In this document: piece after piece, positions 1 to 11,700 of the stretch
Layout of the letters: each line of letters begins with the position of its first letter
Position numbering within the stretch: the first letter of the stretch is position 1
NCBI GenBank assembly: GCA_947623455.1
Contig: OX392532.1
Location: 29,424,792 to 29,488,791 of the forward strand
Reading direction: 5' to 3'
Origin: Mimachlamys varia
Taxonomy: Eukaryota > Mollusca > Bivalvia > Pectinida > Pectinidae
Length of the DNA stretch: 64,000 bases
The notes under the pieces: generated by a model
What the model saw: only the letters and a program-made list of their open reading frames with translations
Told to the model about the DNA's origin: nothing
Database searches by the model: none
Translations under genes and position numbers: made by a program

Positions 1-507
1 TGTCAAAATGCCAAATATGTCGTCCTGATAGACGATGACTACTTCGTATCGCCAGAGTCTCTCGTTGGTTTGTTGGAATATTCGTCAGAAGTAAGGAATA
101 CAAAGCGTCTGTACATGGGACACATGCATTCTGAATCAAAACCAAGACGGGACAAAGGAAGCAAATGGCACGTGTCTTATTCTGAGTATCCCTTTGATAT
201 GTATCCAGATTTCATTAACGCTGGAACCATTATTATGTCGATGGAGTTTGTTATTGAGGCACAAATTGCCATGATGTACACGAAACTATTTCGGCTTGAC
301 GATATTTACCTTGCTATTGTGGCTCGTAAGCTGCAAGTGTCTCCGGTAAAGACTAATCGCGTGTTCAGCACAAATGTTATGCCATGGGATAAATTAAATT
401 TTGAGTTTCTCGCCACGGCTCACCAATACAAGCCACTCGACTTGCAATGGCTATGGAAACGGCGACGGCGACGAAAACATCCTGACATGCGACCAAGATC
501 AAACTAG
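1..507 (+). CDS. Beta-1,3-glycosyltransferase, brainiac-like (GT31), C-terminal part
   Basis: The frame is open from base 1 to the TAG at 505-507 and gives 168 residues with no start, so the 5' part lies outside the window. The segment has GT31 landmarks in order: the metal-binding DxD region as IDDDYFVSP near residues 10-18, SKWHVSYSEYPFD near 54-66, an N-A-G-T segment near 73-76, and the acidic LDDIYLAIVARK motif near 99-110. SKW..S..EYPFD and DD.YL.IVA are what I recall from Drosophila brainiac and other invertebrate beta-1,3-GlcNAc/Gal transferases. These are type II Golgi membrane enzymes that transfer sugar from a UDP donor onto glycolipid or glycoprotein acceptors. The C-terminus is basic (an R/K cluster near residues 153-160). 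The stretch has no intron. Donor and acceptor specificity cannot be read from this part. Family is confident; substrate is not. Confidence 0.85.
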   Translation, partial: CQNAKYVVLIDDDYFVSPESLVGLLEYSSEVRNTKRLYMGHMHSESKPRRDKGSKWHVSYSEYPFDMYPDFINAGTIIMSMEFVIEAQIAMMYTKLFRLDDIYLAIVARKLQVSPVKTNRVFSTNVMPWDKLNFEFLATAHQYKPLDLQWLWKRRRRRKHPDMRPRSN

Positions 508-1130
508 AACTCTATAGCACGGAGAAAAACATTTCTGAGAACAATATTGTACTAATTGATGTGCTTTAGATGGTATTTGCTTATTTTATGAAAGAAATGA
601 ATAATTATATCAATATCATTCTGTTGCAGGGAATTGTTCCACAACTGATGACCCTTCAAACGAACCATTATATGTTTTAATGTAATTTGATTTTGAGAAA
701 CAGAAACTTTTAATATAATTATTTGCAAGCTATATGCAATTTAGAATAATTTTGAGAGAAAAATATTTTATTAACAACTCAGATATGAATGGGCTTAATC
801 ATTATAGACAAATCATCTTATATTAGTAAATCGACTTTACCAGTCCTGTAGAAATAACTGTCTTGTAAAATCCATCAAGTCTGTCAGATTATGCATGTAA
901 TGGTCACATTGACACTCTTGTGTAGACAATTCTGCACGGATTTTGCAACAATACAAGGTCTTCCAATACATATACTGTCGGTTACAGGATAGACAAAAAT
1001 AAACACCCTAAACAACAACTAGCCAGGACGTCAAGACTTATACCTTCCTTAAACTTGAAGTACAGGTTTACCGCAACTAAAATGCTAGTTAACTATATAT
1101 CGATATTGTATTTACTGTAAAGCAACTTAT
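508..1130. other. AT-rich 3' flank of the GT31 gene
   Basis: No coding frame or repeat was recognised here. The proximal part is probably 3' UTR. Confidence 0.5.
998..1003 (+). promoter_or_regulatory. Candidate polyadenylation signal for the GT31 gene
   Basis: AATAAA lies about 490 bases after the GT31 stop codon on the same strand and is the first canonical hexamer I found downstream. The sequence is AT-rich, so a chance match is possible. Another AATAAA is at 2471-2476. Confidence 0.3.
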
Positions 1131-1300
1131 TTTCGCGTGCGATTAATTTTCGCATTTTTCGAGGTTGATTAAAATTCGCGAAAATTAATCGCCGCGAAAA
1201 AGTTTCAATCAGAGGTATGCCAACTGTAGGGTACTGTACATTTTGATTGATGACCGTATTTATCGCGAAATTAAACCGCCGCGAAATAGTCGTTTTATTT
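1131..1300. repeat. CpG-containing interspersed repeat with TTCGCG/CGCGAA motifs
   Basis: Opposed motifs such as TTTTCGCG and CGCGAAAA recur at 1131-1200 and again at 1262-1290, flanked by AATTAATCGCCGCGAAA-type sequence. The CpG content is far above the surrounding AT-rich DNA. It looks like a small palindromic mobile element; the class is unknown. Confidence 0.45.
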
Positions 1301-1821
1301 GTAAGTGCAAAATTAAGTTAAAATTAATGTTATTGTCGTATAAAGTTTATTTTAGTATTATTTTAGGCCATTTCACTAATTTATTGTCGTAACTACAAAA
1401 TGACCGTACATGTAAAACAGAGGCTAGAGTTTTATTCTCCGTCATATACCAGACGAGATCCTGTTACTACAAAAATGTTCCTATCTTTGAAGTAGCTATT
1501 ACTGCTTTTACTGGATTTATACTTACCATCGCTCTCTGCAGCAATAAAAAATGCCATAACATAAAGTAAGGCAAGTTAGAAGCCATTTGATCGGTCTCAG
1601 TTAAGAAGATAAAACAGACCAGACCAATCATTAGGCTGATACTTGTTCTTTGGTTTGAAAAAGGAGCGAAGCCCGAATTCAAAGCCAGGACGCTCTCTAA
1701 CGTCACACGACTGCAAGTTTCTTGTGATGAACATCAGAGATTTTTACTGCACATTCTAGTCTCCTCCACAAAATGGTGCACACAATTTAGCAAAGATTCC
1801 AGAGGTGCAGAGTGTGGAACA

Positions 1822-1930
1822 GTCCGAAGGGTTCCGACTCTCTGATCCACGTAATACTAGGACGGCTGGTGACTCTGAGGACGCAGCCGTCCCAATATTC
1901 CGCGGTTCAGAGAGTCAGAATCCTTCGGAC
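1822..1930. repeat. Foldback hairpin, arms about 46-48 bases
   Basis: The left arm starts GTCCGAAGG and the right arm ends CCTTCGGAC. Between them GACTCTCTGA pairs with TCAGAGAGTC and GGACGGCTG with CAGCCGTCC. By eye about 38 of 46 positions pair. It is a foldback element or a hairpin RNA template. No gene overlaps it. Confidence 0.7.
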
Positions 1931-2059
1931 CTAGAATGAAAGTGAACTTTACTCCTGGATATTGAGGAAGGAGTGTATTGTATTGTATTTCCCAATATTC
2001 ATTACATTCCAATATCTCTATCAGAGTGGTGTTCCAGATACACTGAAGCAGCGTTGAGC

Positions 2060-2325
2060 AAATATTGGGAATACAAGACTCTTTCATGACCAGGGATAAA
2101 TTTCGTAAAACCCGAGGCTTTGTCTTTTTCTCTCTTATCAACTACCAAATAAGCTCAAAAATCATGAAAATACGGTTTGACCGGCTACCATTTTGAAAAT
2201 TTCAACTTTGTCCTTGAGCTTTTTTGACGAAAACTAATTAAAGTTTGCGCAGAAAAAGTAATCACACCTTTCTGGTGTTTATGTTTTAATTTTCGTAAAA
2301 GATTTTAATTTCATCACTCTGTCGT
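2060..2325 (-). repeat. Interspersed repeat copy, related to 19265-19510
   Basis: The reverse strand here matches the plus strand at 19265-19510. Shared blocks include CTCTTTCATGACCAG, TTTGCGCAGAAAAA and GTGATGAAATTAAAA in complementary orientation. It is an unclassified repeat family with no coding potential seen. Confidence 0.6.
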
Positions 2326-3229
2326 TTTCTCTTCCCGGCAACATATGAGAGAAAACTGTTTCTTCGTGATATAATAAGAATAAAGAGTGCCATGTAGTTG
2401 TCATGCCAATGTAAACTCTCTATACATTGTATGAATACCGTTAATGCCTACATTAGATTTAGTCATGAATAATAAAATTGTAAACAAATTCATCTGGTGT
2501 GGTGTTTATTCCTGAAATCCTGTTTGGCGATACTGCTCAAATGGATTAAAAACAGTCTAACTCTGTGGAATATCCCTCGACACGTCTGCCGGCTGTTGGA
2601 GTCATGTTGCAGAGTACAATATCGTGCTATCATGTTAAAGGTGAAAACATTCAATAAGTGGTGCATCCAGGAGCGGTCACTGTCATTACTATCCTACAAA
2701 ACAATCAGAAAATACCGAAATATCACCAAAAACCATAATCAGAATTCAAAATCGATTAAACTAAGAACGAAATAGAAAAGAAAAGAAAAGTCTGAAGGGA
2801 GACCCTTGAAAATTAAAAAAAAAACATATTCTCTAGTTGATGCGTTTTTTGAGAAGTTTGAGTATTATTTTTCTGAATAAGAAGATGTATTTGAGTAAAG
2901 TAAGATTAACAATTTGCTAATAGTTTGGCAGTCTTTCGCAAGAGTGTAAAAAATTGTACTTGTAATTTATTTTAACACACTATATCTATTGCCAATGTTA
3001 TCGGTCCAATCTCATGTGTCATTTTAATTCAATGTGATTGACTTTCCTGGTTGATTTCCTTTCTTGAAAACAGTTCATTTCCTCATTCTTTGATTTTTAC
3101 CTCATTTTGACTTGCTTTGGTAAAAAGAAAACCAATAGGCTTAAAATACCGAGTTAAGCATTAGGCTTTGCCCTAATTGTTTTCCGGTTCATAACATTGA
3201 ACAGTTGAGTTACTGAGACGCTTACCCTT
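2326..3229. other. No gene recognised; one retroelement tail fragment
   Basis: At 2720-2790 the minus strand carries the TTTAATCGATTTTGA tail shared with the YIDD retroelement fragments at 3250, 4700, 9190 and 11480. The rest is AT-rich with no supportable feature. Confidence 0.4.
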
Positions 3230-3480
3230 CTGGAACACCTCGTCTTATTATCTTGTGCTTTTACAAGGGTATCCATGTAAATCATCCCTTTGTTTATATT
3301 TTGCCCCCAGTTTATATCGATTTTGAGTTAGTTCGGATTACTGCTTTTGTTGATACTTCTGTATTCCCTGATGTCTCCATCATCCTGAAGTGTCCACGCT
3401 TGTCCTCTAGGCCTCTTACTTTGCAGATTCTACAATCATGTTACCTTTTTTCTAAACTTTAAGAGCCATAACGGTCGAAG
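3230..3480 (+). pseudogene. 3' tail fragment of a YIDD-type retroelement
   Basis: It shares a block (AACACCTCGTCTTATTATC, then a TTTATATCGATTTTGAGTT segment, then a GTTGATACTTCTGTATTC segment) with 4640-4790, 11400-11530 and 13040-13120. In longer copies this block follows reverse-transcriptase coding sequence, so it is the 3' end of that element. Confidence 0.5.
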
Positions 3481-3839
3481 GGATCTTGATAAATTCTAAC
3501 ATATGTATCCCTGAACCAAGCGGGGATTCAAATTTATATATACATAACCAGAGCCTGCAAACAAGTCAGTAAATTCTGGAATGACTTTCTCTAACTTCTG
3601 TTAACACAAACCAGATTGCTGTTTTATACCTAAGTAGTGTGAAAACTTAACCCTCAGTCTCCACCAATCTGGCAAATGGGAGGTATTTTTTGGAGTATAA
3701 TTTTAAATGTTGGGTTATAAAGGTAGCTGTGTCGTGATACAGCGAAGTTGTTGGGTCAAGGCCAATACCAACACAAGTCGTAGATACATGTTAGTTTTTT
3801 CCTCGACGGTAGAGAGAAGGACACACGCTCTGAATGTTA

Positions 3840-4275
3840 TTGGCGTTAGCTCTGCAGTTGCAGTCTTAAAAGCTTCTACAGCGCTACTATATACTACACT
3901 GTCTGGTAGATTGTTCCAGTGCACTATTGTGTCTACGAATAAAATGTTTAAATTTGGTTGCTTTTCTACCTGTTATTACTAGACCTCATGCGTTGTAGTA
4001 GACACGTTTATTAACAAAGTTTGCATTGTTGAAATCGTTGCAGGAACTGACCTGTCAACCAACTTATACATAGAGCCAGTTCTAGTTGTTGACGCATTAT
4101 CGAGATTGATCCAACTTCTCTGTCTTTGCAGTTTGTATTTTTATGAATCGCACTGGTTTGTTTTGTATCCTCTCCAGCTTATCAATATCTCCTTTCAAGT
4201 ACGGATTCCAGGTAGTTGCTCTATACTCAATGATTGATCTTGCTAGTGAGATAATGGCAATTCTTACAGTGTTCT
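3840..4275 (-). pseudogene. LINE (non-LTR retrotransposon) ORF2 C-terminal remnant
   Basis: Minus-strand translation gives a block with SLARSIIEYRATTWNPYLKG then DIDKLERIQ, the typical region after the reverse-transcriptase domain of CR1/Jockey-like LINEs. Further along, VHWNNLPDSVVYSSAVEAF is the usual end of such proteins. Stop codons lie between the two blocks. It is a dead, 5'-truncated insertion. Confidence 0.75.
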
Positions 4276-4310
4276 GATTCTTATCATTCTTCTTTCGTAA
4301 ACTTTCGTAC

Positions 4311-4960
4311 CATTTCTTGATAGTAACATCACTGCTTCTCCAACCTATGGTGTTTATATGTCGCGGTTAATTTGATATTCTAGAGCTTGCTCTAGATATC
4401 GTGATTTCCGTGATCGATGTCGACTGCTGACAAACAAACAAACAACAAAGTTTTCGAGAGATGCAGGTTGATCAGAACTATGGGCAAGTTGTATGGTCGC
4501 CATCTTTGTCTCGTGGAGACATATTCTGTATCTTTAAGTGATATGAAGATTGGCGTTTTTGTGTATGCTCATTAGTGTGTTGTGATTGACTATGATACTC
4601 AGTTCTCGTTTTGAGAACTTGATGCTAAGTTGGATGTGACAAACACCTCGTGCTATTCTCTTGCGCTTTTTACGAGAGTCTTTGTGTTAACCCTTCTTTT
4701 GTTCCTAATTTGCCTTTAGTTTAATCGATTTTGAGTTCGGATTATGGTTTTGTTGACGCTTTAGTATTCTCTTATTTTTTTGGAAACCTATTGTGGAGGT
4801 GGTTTTCATATATGTATGAACCATTTTTTGGGATATGTATAGGTCTAGGTATAGGTTGTCTTGTACTTCTTGTAAGATGGTCTAATTTAGTTGATAGAAT
4901 TCTGCGTTTGTCTTTCATTTGTCTAAATAACATATAACATCCCCCCACGAAAAAATAAAT
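4311..4960 (+). pseudogene. YIDD-type retroelement remnant (possibly Penelope-like), C-terminal part
   Basis: Plus-strand translation begins FLDSNITASPTYGVY, then an LI.YSRACSRYRDFRDRCRLL-like stretch with an in-frame stop. This is the region after the reverse transcriptase in a family common in aquatic invertebrates and fish. It is followed by the shared 3' tail. It abuts the oppositely oriented LINE remnant at 3840-4275. The Penelope assignment is from memory and uncertain. Confidence 0.6.
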
Positions 4961-7139
4961 CATGGGCTCCATTACATTTTGTCAACATGTGTTGTGTGAT
5001 CCTTTTACACTTCTATTTGTATGGTGCTCCATACAAATCAATATCCATGTACGTATGCTTTAAATATGAATCTGAATTCAACAAAACATAAAACAGTACA
5101 TTTGTTTTACCAGTAGTGGAAAAAAATATTTAATAAATAAATCACCTAAAATCTAGATAGAATTTAATTATAAATACATAGATGTGGTGAAAAATATTTA
5201 CACACACACACACACAATGGACTGCATGACTAGTGGATCTGATACATGTGTAGTAGGAGAGTTCCCTACAGTTACAGCAAATACATACCATAACAGTAAA
5301 TTCTCAGGATCGTAACGTTTGCGTAAAATCCAACTGAATTACCTCCCCTTACACATCTTGAGATATGGAAACTGATACAAAATATTGTAATGGTTTCGAT
5401 TTTTCAGGTTCTGAGAGTTTCACAAATCATATTGGTATGAACTCACACTTTGCACACATATAAGACAGCACTTTATCTGATTTTTTTCTAGAACGGAATG
5501 CCAAAGAAAAAAAAGTTTTAAACAATACAAGCAAAAAATACCTGAAACATGACGTACAATATTATTGTATGTTCAATCATAATGCAATGTAGGTTACATA
5601 TCACATGCCCATATACATTAAATCATATGTCTATCAAATATGTTTCTCCTATTTACAAAAGTAATGATATTAATCTTACGTCTACACATAAATTTAAACT
5701 ACATATTACAAGCGCGTACGACAATAAACGAGCTAATCACAATTGAGAATGTAAACTACTCTTTAACACACTCAACATGTACCCCAGATAATAGTGATGA
5801 ATCTTATAACCAACAAATAACCAACGAAATTAAGATTTCATTGTTCCCATAACGTTTACAAAATCTCAATGACAGTTTTTTTTAACAACCAAAACTACTT
5901 TGCATTCACTAAAGATCATGTATAATACAGTATGTTTTTTTTTCTGATCGACACATAGTATAGCAATATAGCAATTCGAAAAGCTTAGTATATCCACAAC
6001 TTCTTAAATATTTCAATAGATTTTAGTGGGGTTTTTTAGCAATTACCAGGTTATATATTTTCATTGTATTATTTCTACGTCAATCTATCGCAGGATGAAA
6101 TGGAATCAGATCAACTTTAAAATTCAACACAAGTTTATCGTCTGTTTGAAATGAAAAAAAAATTCAGACAATATGTAAAAGAGGTAAACAATAGAAGCTA
6201 TAAAATAATCTGTTTTGCAACAACGATTTTTTTTATAAGGAAAACATCAAATATTTTCGAATTTTCAAAACAAAAATCACACAAAATGTCTGTACATACG
6301 TACACTACATGAAATAACACCTTCATATCTTCATTAGAAATATGAACTTGCATTTAATATTGAAAAACAGTAACAAGTACAATCATAAAATCTGTATAAA
6401 ATATTAAAGAAGTCTTGGAACACTATTTTTTAAACTCAAATAGTCCATAATTTTAGCTAATGAAACCACTGCAGTACAACTTTTACAGTCAAAATTTGTT
6501 TTCGGCAAGTTTTCTTAAAATCAATGGAAAAACAATTCATATTCAAATTTGATACAAAATCTCAATTGACATGAAATTAAATATTGACACATAAAAACAA
6601 TGACACAAACATTCGCATCAGAGAAATCTGATTTAATTACATATGCCAGTAAAGAATAAATTAATGATTCATACAAAATATTTCCTCCCATACAAATATT
6701 ACATTCCTGTGAAAACTACACGTACATATTCAACAAGCTCATCATTCATATGTAATTTGGTGTAATTTTGCGAATTTCAAACAATGAAACATAATCTAAA
6801 GCTAAAATTTTGACTTTTTAAAATATTCGTAAGGAACAAGTATTACCAAAGTTTAACAGAGACTTTCACCAGGAAAATTGGTTGTAATTAAGAAGAAATT
6901 ATATGTCCAGATGTCCAAGGTACTTGTAGGTAAGCTAGTTCCACTGAAAGGGTAACCCCACATGTTCAGAATTCAAACATTCAGGCATAAACTGACAACT
7001 AAATCAATGATGAATATAAAGTGATTTTTAACACATCAAAAGCCTAATTGACTTTTATTTTTAACAAATTGTAATGCATCCGATATCAAATTCCATTTAC
7101 AAAATATGTACATATACATGTATAAAATATATACATGGC
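4961..7139. other. Long AT-rich stretch without genes
   Basis: No coding frame or clear mobile element was seen. A short CA run lies at about 5199-5214. Part may be 3' UTR of the minus-strand gene ending at 7974, but the extent cannot be fixed from sequence. Confidence 0.4.
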
Positions 7140-7850
7140 ATACTTACGATAATGTATACATGATAAAACATTGCCTAGCTATATATCCTTAAGTACAAAT
7201 TTCAACCTAGCTAAGCATACATCTATCAACCTGGAAGGATAAACATTTTCAACCAAAGCTATATAACGTTATACCTGCAGGATTAAGATTTTCGGGCTCA
7301 ACTATAAAACTTTTGATTATATATAACTAAACTGAAAAGGGTAAAATGACCAACGTATGATATCTATATTGCTATTAACCAAGAAGTAAGATATTTTCAA
7401 CCTAAGTTATATATAGCTATATGCTGTAGGGTGAAAACTTTTCAACCTAGCATTTATGTTACTATCAACAGCCAAAGGCTAAAATACCAACCATGGCGAT
7501 ATGAATAATATATCTACCAGCCTGTAAAGGACTTTTGTTACCTCTAGGAATAATTTTACCAAAAGGCAGAAGTAAAATATTTAATCTTAGCTACATAACT
7601 AAAAACATATACAGGTGTAAATATTTTTAACTGGGCTGTGTAAACTACCAACCTGTAGGAGTAGAATTGTCTTAATTCGTACGTTATCCAAAAACGAATC
7701 TCCTTTAGGGTTGAAATTTAACAATAGGCTATGTACCAAGGGATTGAGTTTTACCTTATCTACACAACTGTTATCATGTAGGGGTAACACCTGACTTGTG
7801 ATACCATACAAACCATAGACTAGTAAATCCAAAAGGATACACTAAAAATC
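7140..7850. repeat. Highly decayed tandem repeat, about 47-bp period
   Basis: Variants of TTTTCAACCTAGCTATATA recur near 7199, 7246, 7294, 7348, 7392, 7438 and 7484. Between and beyond them are variants of ACCTGTAGGGGTAAA (near 7227, 7272, 7426, 7516, 7545, 7652, 7706, 7776). Spacing is mostly 44-54 bases. No unit is intact. Confidence 0.5.
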
Positions 7851-7917
7851 TAACTTCCATTTCATTTTAGCTATAAATGCATATCTCATTTGGCATACAG
7901 TTCACATTGGCTAACAA

Positions 7918-7923
7918 TTTATT
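7918..7923 (-). promoter_or_regulatory. Candidate polyadenylation signal
   Basis: TTTATT on the plus strand reads AATAAA on the minus strand, about 50 bases after the stop codon of the minus-strand gene. It would give a very short 3' UTR. Confidence 0.35.
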
Positions 7924-7973
7924 TTAAAAAAATATGTCTTTTTGGAATAGATGTCAACATGGCATAATCTGGG

Positions 7974-8701
7974 CTAGCAATCCACAAGTGCCGAACTTGC
8001 CATCCCAACATACTGACTCGGACCAAGGCCCTTCAATGCACCGAAGTCTGTAACAGTGTGATGCATATCAGAGGAACTGCCGCGTGACTTGTTCGACCGT
8101 GCAGAGCGATTAGATTTGGCAGAGTGAGTATCAGAAGTTGATGAACTGTTGTTCCACTCGCGATCTTTAGTGTCTATCCCAGAATCCTCAGACATTGGTG
8201 AACCATTGTTTCTATAATTAGCGGCCCACCCAAGACCTTTGGCCTGAGCTGCAGCCAAATATCGTTTACGGCGATTCATTTTGTAGATACGTATCCTTTC
8301 TTCCTCTTCCTCTTCGTTATCTAAAACCTGATCCCAGCGTAAACTCTCTGCGGCATGTTTACTAAGAGTGTTGGTACTTGCACTTTTGGGCACTTGACCT
8401 TTATTGCCAGTTCTCTGTCCCCTTATGCCACTCTGAGGTATACGGTTGGCCGCTTTTGCTGAAGATTTCTGTGGCCTGACCGACGACTTTTGTTGTGTGT
8501 TTGTTGGATCGCTTGGGGATGGTGTAGGTTGTGGAGGTTTCACGATCTGAGGTAATGTATTAGCACTATCCATTACCTCGCTAACATCCTCCCTTGGTGA
8601 TTCTTCACCATCTCCTCTGAAGCTTCCTTCCTCTCGCACACTCTCTCCATTCTCCTGGATAGTGGCAGACTTAGAATCTGGGGAAGCCCTCTTGGAATCT
8701 C
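7974..8701 (-). CDS. Exon 2 of the LIAT1-like gene
   Basis: This terminal coding exon carries 242 of 316 residues. It contains a Pro/Ser-rich segment, a six-Glu run, the conserved RIRIYKMNRRKRY block, and a Ser-rich tail (NSSSTSDTHSAKSNRSARS) of likely phosphosites. It ends in ALVDC and TAG. Confidence 0.85.
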
Positions 8702-11700
8702 CTGTAACACAAACAAACAAATATATAAACATATGAAAGATAGGACATTATTTTCTTCATGTCTTCTCTAGCAGTTGTACCCAGGACCTTTGTTCATGCT
8801 CTACTGAATAAGCTAAAGCTCCAATATTTTTTCGATGTGATGCCAACGAATATCGAAATGATATCGAAATATAAGAAACTCTTTCATATGCTTGAAGACA
8901 AAGTAGAATAGTCTAAGTGTCTATTAACTGAAGAGATATGCCTCATGCCTGGGTTTTAACTAAAACCACATGTATATGGATTTTTTGTATCTCGTATCAT
9001 AGTATTATAAAATGTGTTATAATCGCCCAATTTAAAGTAAAATCGCTCACGGAAAACGTAAAAGGGCTAGTAAAAATATTTCCAGCATAAGAACTGCAGC
9101 TTTGCATGAGGAATTTCGTACATTGTGGACTCAAAGAGTCAGAGAAAACCAAAACGTCAATAAAATCATATTCTGAACTCAAAATCGATTAAACTAGGGG
9201 CGAAATATGAACAATGAAAGATTTATATGGATACTCTTGGCAAATACGAGGATATGACATATCCTCAAAAAGAAAACACAAGCATAATTCTCAACCGCGC
9301 CAAGTAGGCTTACTAATGAGCATTTTCAAAAACCGCCCACCTTCAATGGATACAGGGACAAAGAATATCTCTCAGTCAGACCTTGATGGCAACCATAAAA
9401 TTTTTATCAGTCGACATCTATCACGAAAATCTCGATATTTAGAGCAAGTCATATAACAAGAAATCATCTAAGACGTTTAAACAGCATAGGTTGGAGAAAC
9501 AGGGATTTTCCTATCAAGAAACGGAAAGTTTACGATTGGAAAATTTAAATGGTCACGTTTATGGTATAACTTAGAAGTCAGCTTCCTCTGTAAGTCATAG
9601 TCAAAGACGAAATAAGCAGTTGATGTAGAAGAGTCCGTTGTCCTTTATTTCAAGTTCAGGGTACATGTATATACGATCAACTAGGTCAGCAAACTTCTTG
9701 TTGTTTATCGACTACACATCGTCGATATACCTGAAAGTGAAGTTAAAAGATTTGGCAAGGCTTTTTAACCTGTCCTTATCAAGATAACATCCTTGACAAA
9801 TTATGTCTCGTATGAAACCAAAAACAAGTCAACTACGAGTGGAGTACAGTTTGTTCCCATGGGGAATCCATGCATTAGAAATGTATGTATCACCTTCAGT
9901 TTATTTCATCTTAGCTTTTGTCATCACACATACATATATGTACCAACACCTTATGTTCAGTATGAAAGAAATGTATCTGATCACGTTTTTTCGTCATTAA
10001 TGATAAATGCATACCAAGAGCAATGTTGCAAAAGTGTATCTATCAGTACACAAACAAGAAAAAACCCAAATATGCTTGTGTTGGGAACCCGTCACTGTAA
10101 AAGGAAATCGAAAGTTACGGTCAAAATGTTGAAACTATTCCTGCTATGTGTTAGCTTAATTAGACATCAAAAATTCTCCATGCTTAATTGATCAATAACG
10201 AATGGCGTTGGATCCTCTACACAAACAGAATACACTATTTGGAATACATTAGCAGTGCCCTGTGACAATGATTGTATTGATTTCAATGGCATTACTTTTC
10301 TCCATACATTAAATAAGTCAATCCATTGAACTTTAGCATTCACTATGTAGTTTGTTTTAAAGGCCCAATTCAATACGTAACTTCAGGAAATTTTTCATGA
10401 TTCTGAAAAATTCTGAAAAAAAATCCAGTTGATAACCATGCAAAATAAGCCTTAAAACGAAATAAACCTGAGCGGTAACAAAAACCTCTTGACAAAAAAA
10501 TCCAAAGAATTGAAAATAATTCAGGTGGGGCCCACTTCAACAACAAACCGAAGGTAGAAGACGGCTCGAAATGGACGTGTGTTTACAAATAGCGTGTTTC
10601 AAATGCTGCTGTACCGGTAACCGAGAAAGAATTTATCTTGAATATTGCTGATATCACTTAATCTTAACTAAATCTATAAATATAATAAGTTATTCGGCTT
10701 GATTTTCGCTTCAAGTTTTGCCGAAAGTTACGTATATTGGGCCTTTAAGCATGTCACTGATAAATGGTAATAGTACCAATGCCAGCATAGTGAACGCACT
10801 ATCATTGCATAATATTTACAGTCTACACTGATATTCAGTCGATAACCATTGTACTGCAAACTAGAGTTATTTTCCAGTAACTATACTTGAGAACGTGCAA
10901 AATTTCTATGACGTCGACAACAATACATGTGGGCGGAGCTATGCAAATTATCCCGTTCGAATCACAATTGTATGACGTCATTAACAATTGACATGGGCGG
11001 AGCTAGCTACGGCTTATGCAAACTTCATGCTGTTACATTTATTGAACTGTTTTCACGTTTGTAAGTTTTGAAATGAAATATATGTCTGCAGATGGGGCTA
11101 AATTGAACAGAAAACTAATGAACCCTACAGGAAAATACTGTAAATATAAATATAAGGATTAACCTTTGATTTTGTTTAGTTTATTAGATCATCGTTTATT
11201 GTTTATCGTTTGTACTGGCTTCGCCCCCCCCCCCCCCCCCCCCCCAACTTGAAAACAATAAAAGTTAGTTTGGGCCTAAGCCATATGTTAATGCAGCTGC
11301 ATGATCAGAACGGTTAAGGTTCATACACAATATGTTATATTTCTACTATTTCAAACAGTTGTCAATGATAACCTCCGCATAATATAATGTACAAGGTCAC
11401 TCTTCCGAAACACCTGGTCTTATCATCTTGTGAGTTTAGGGGTCTAGATGTAAATAATTTCTTTGTTCATAATTTGCCCATCGTTTAATCGATTTAGAGT
11501 TTAGATTGTTAGTGATATTTATCATAGGAGATAACAGTAAAGAAAATGTTGACAAAAATTTCACAATGTCATGAATAACAAGAATACTTTCTCCCAACAG
11601 ATATCGTTAATGCAAATTTCCTTAAGTAGCTATTTCGTGGTTTTTTTTTCATAAATCAGAACAAAAAAGGAAACAGCTAGTGATAATATTTATGATTATC

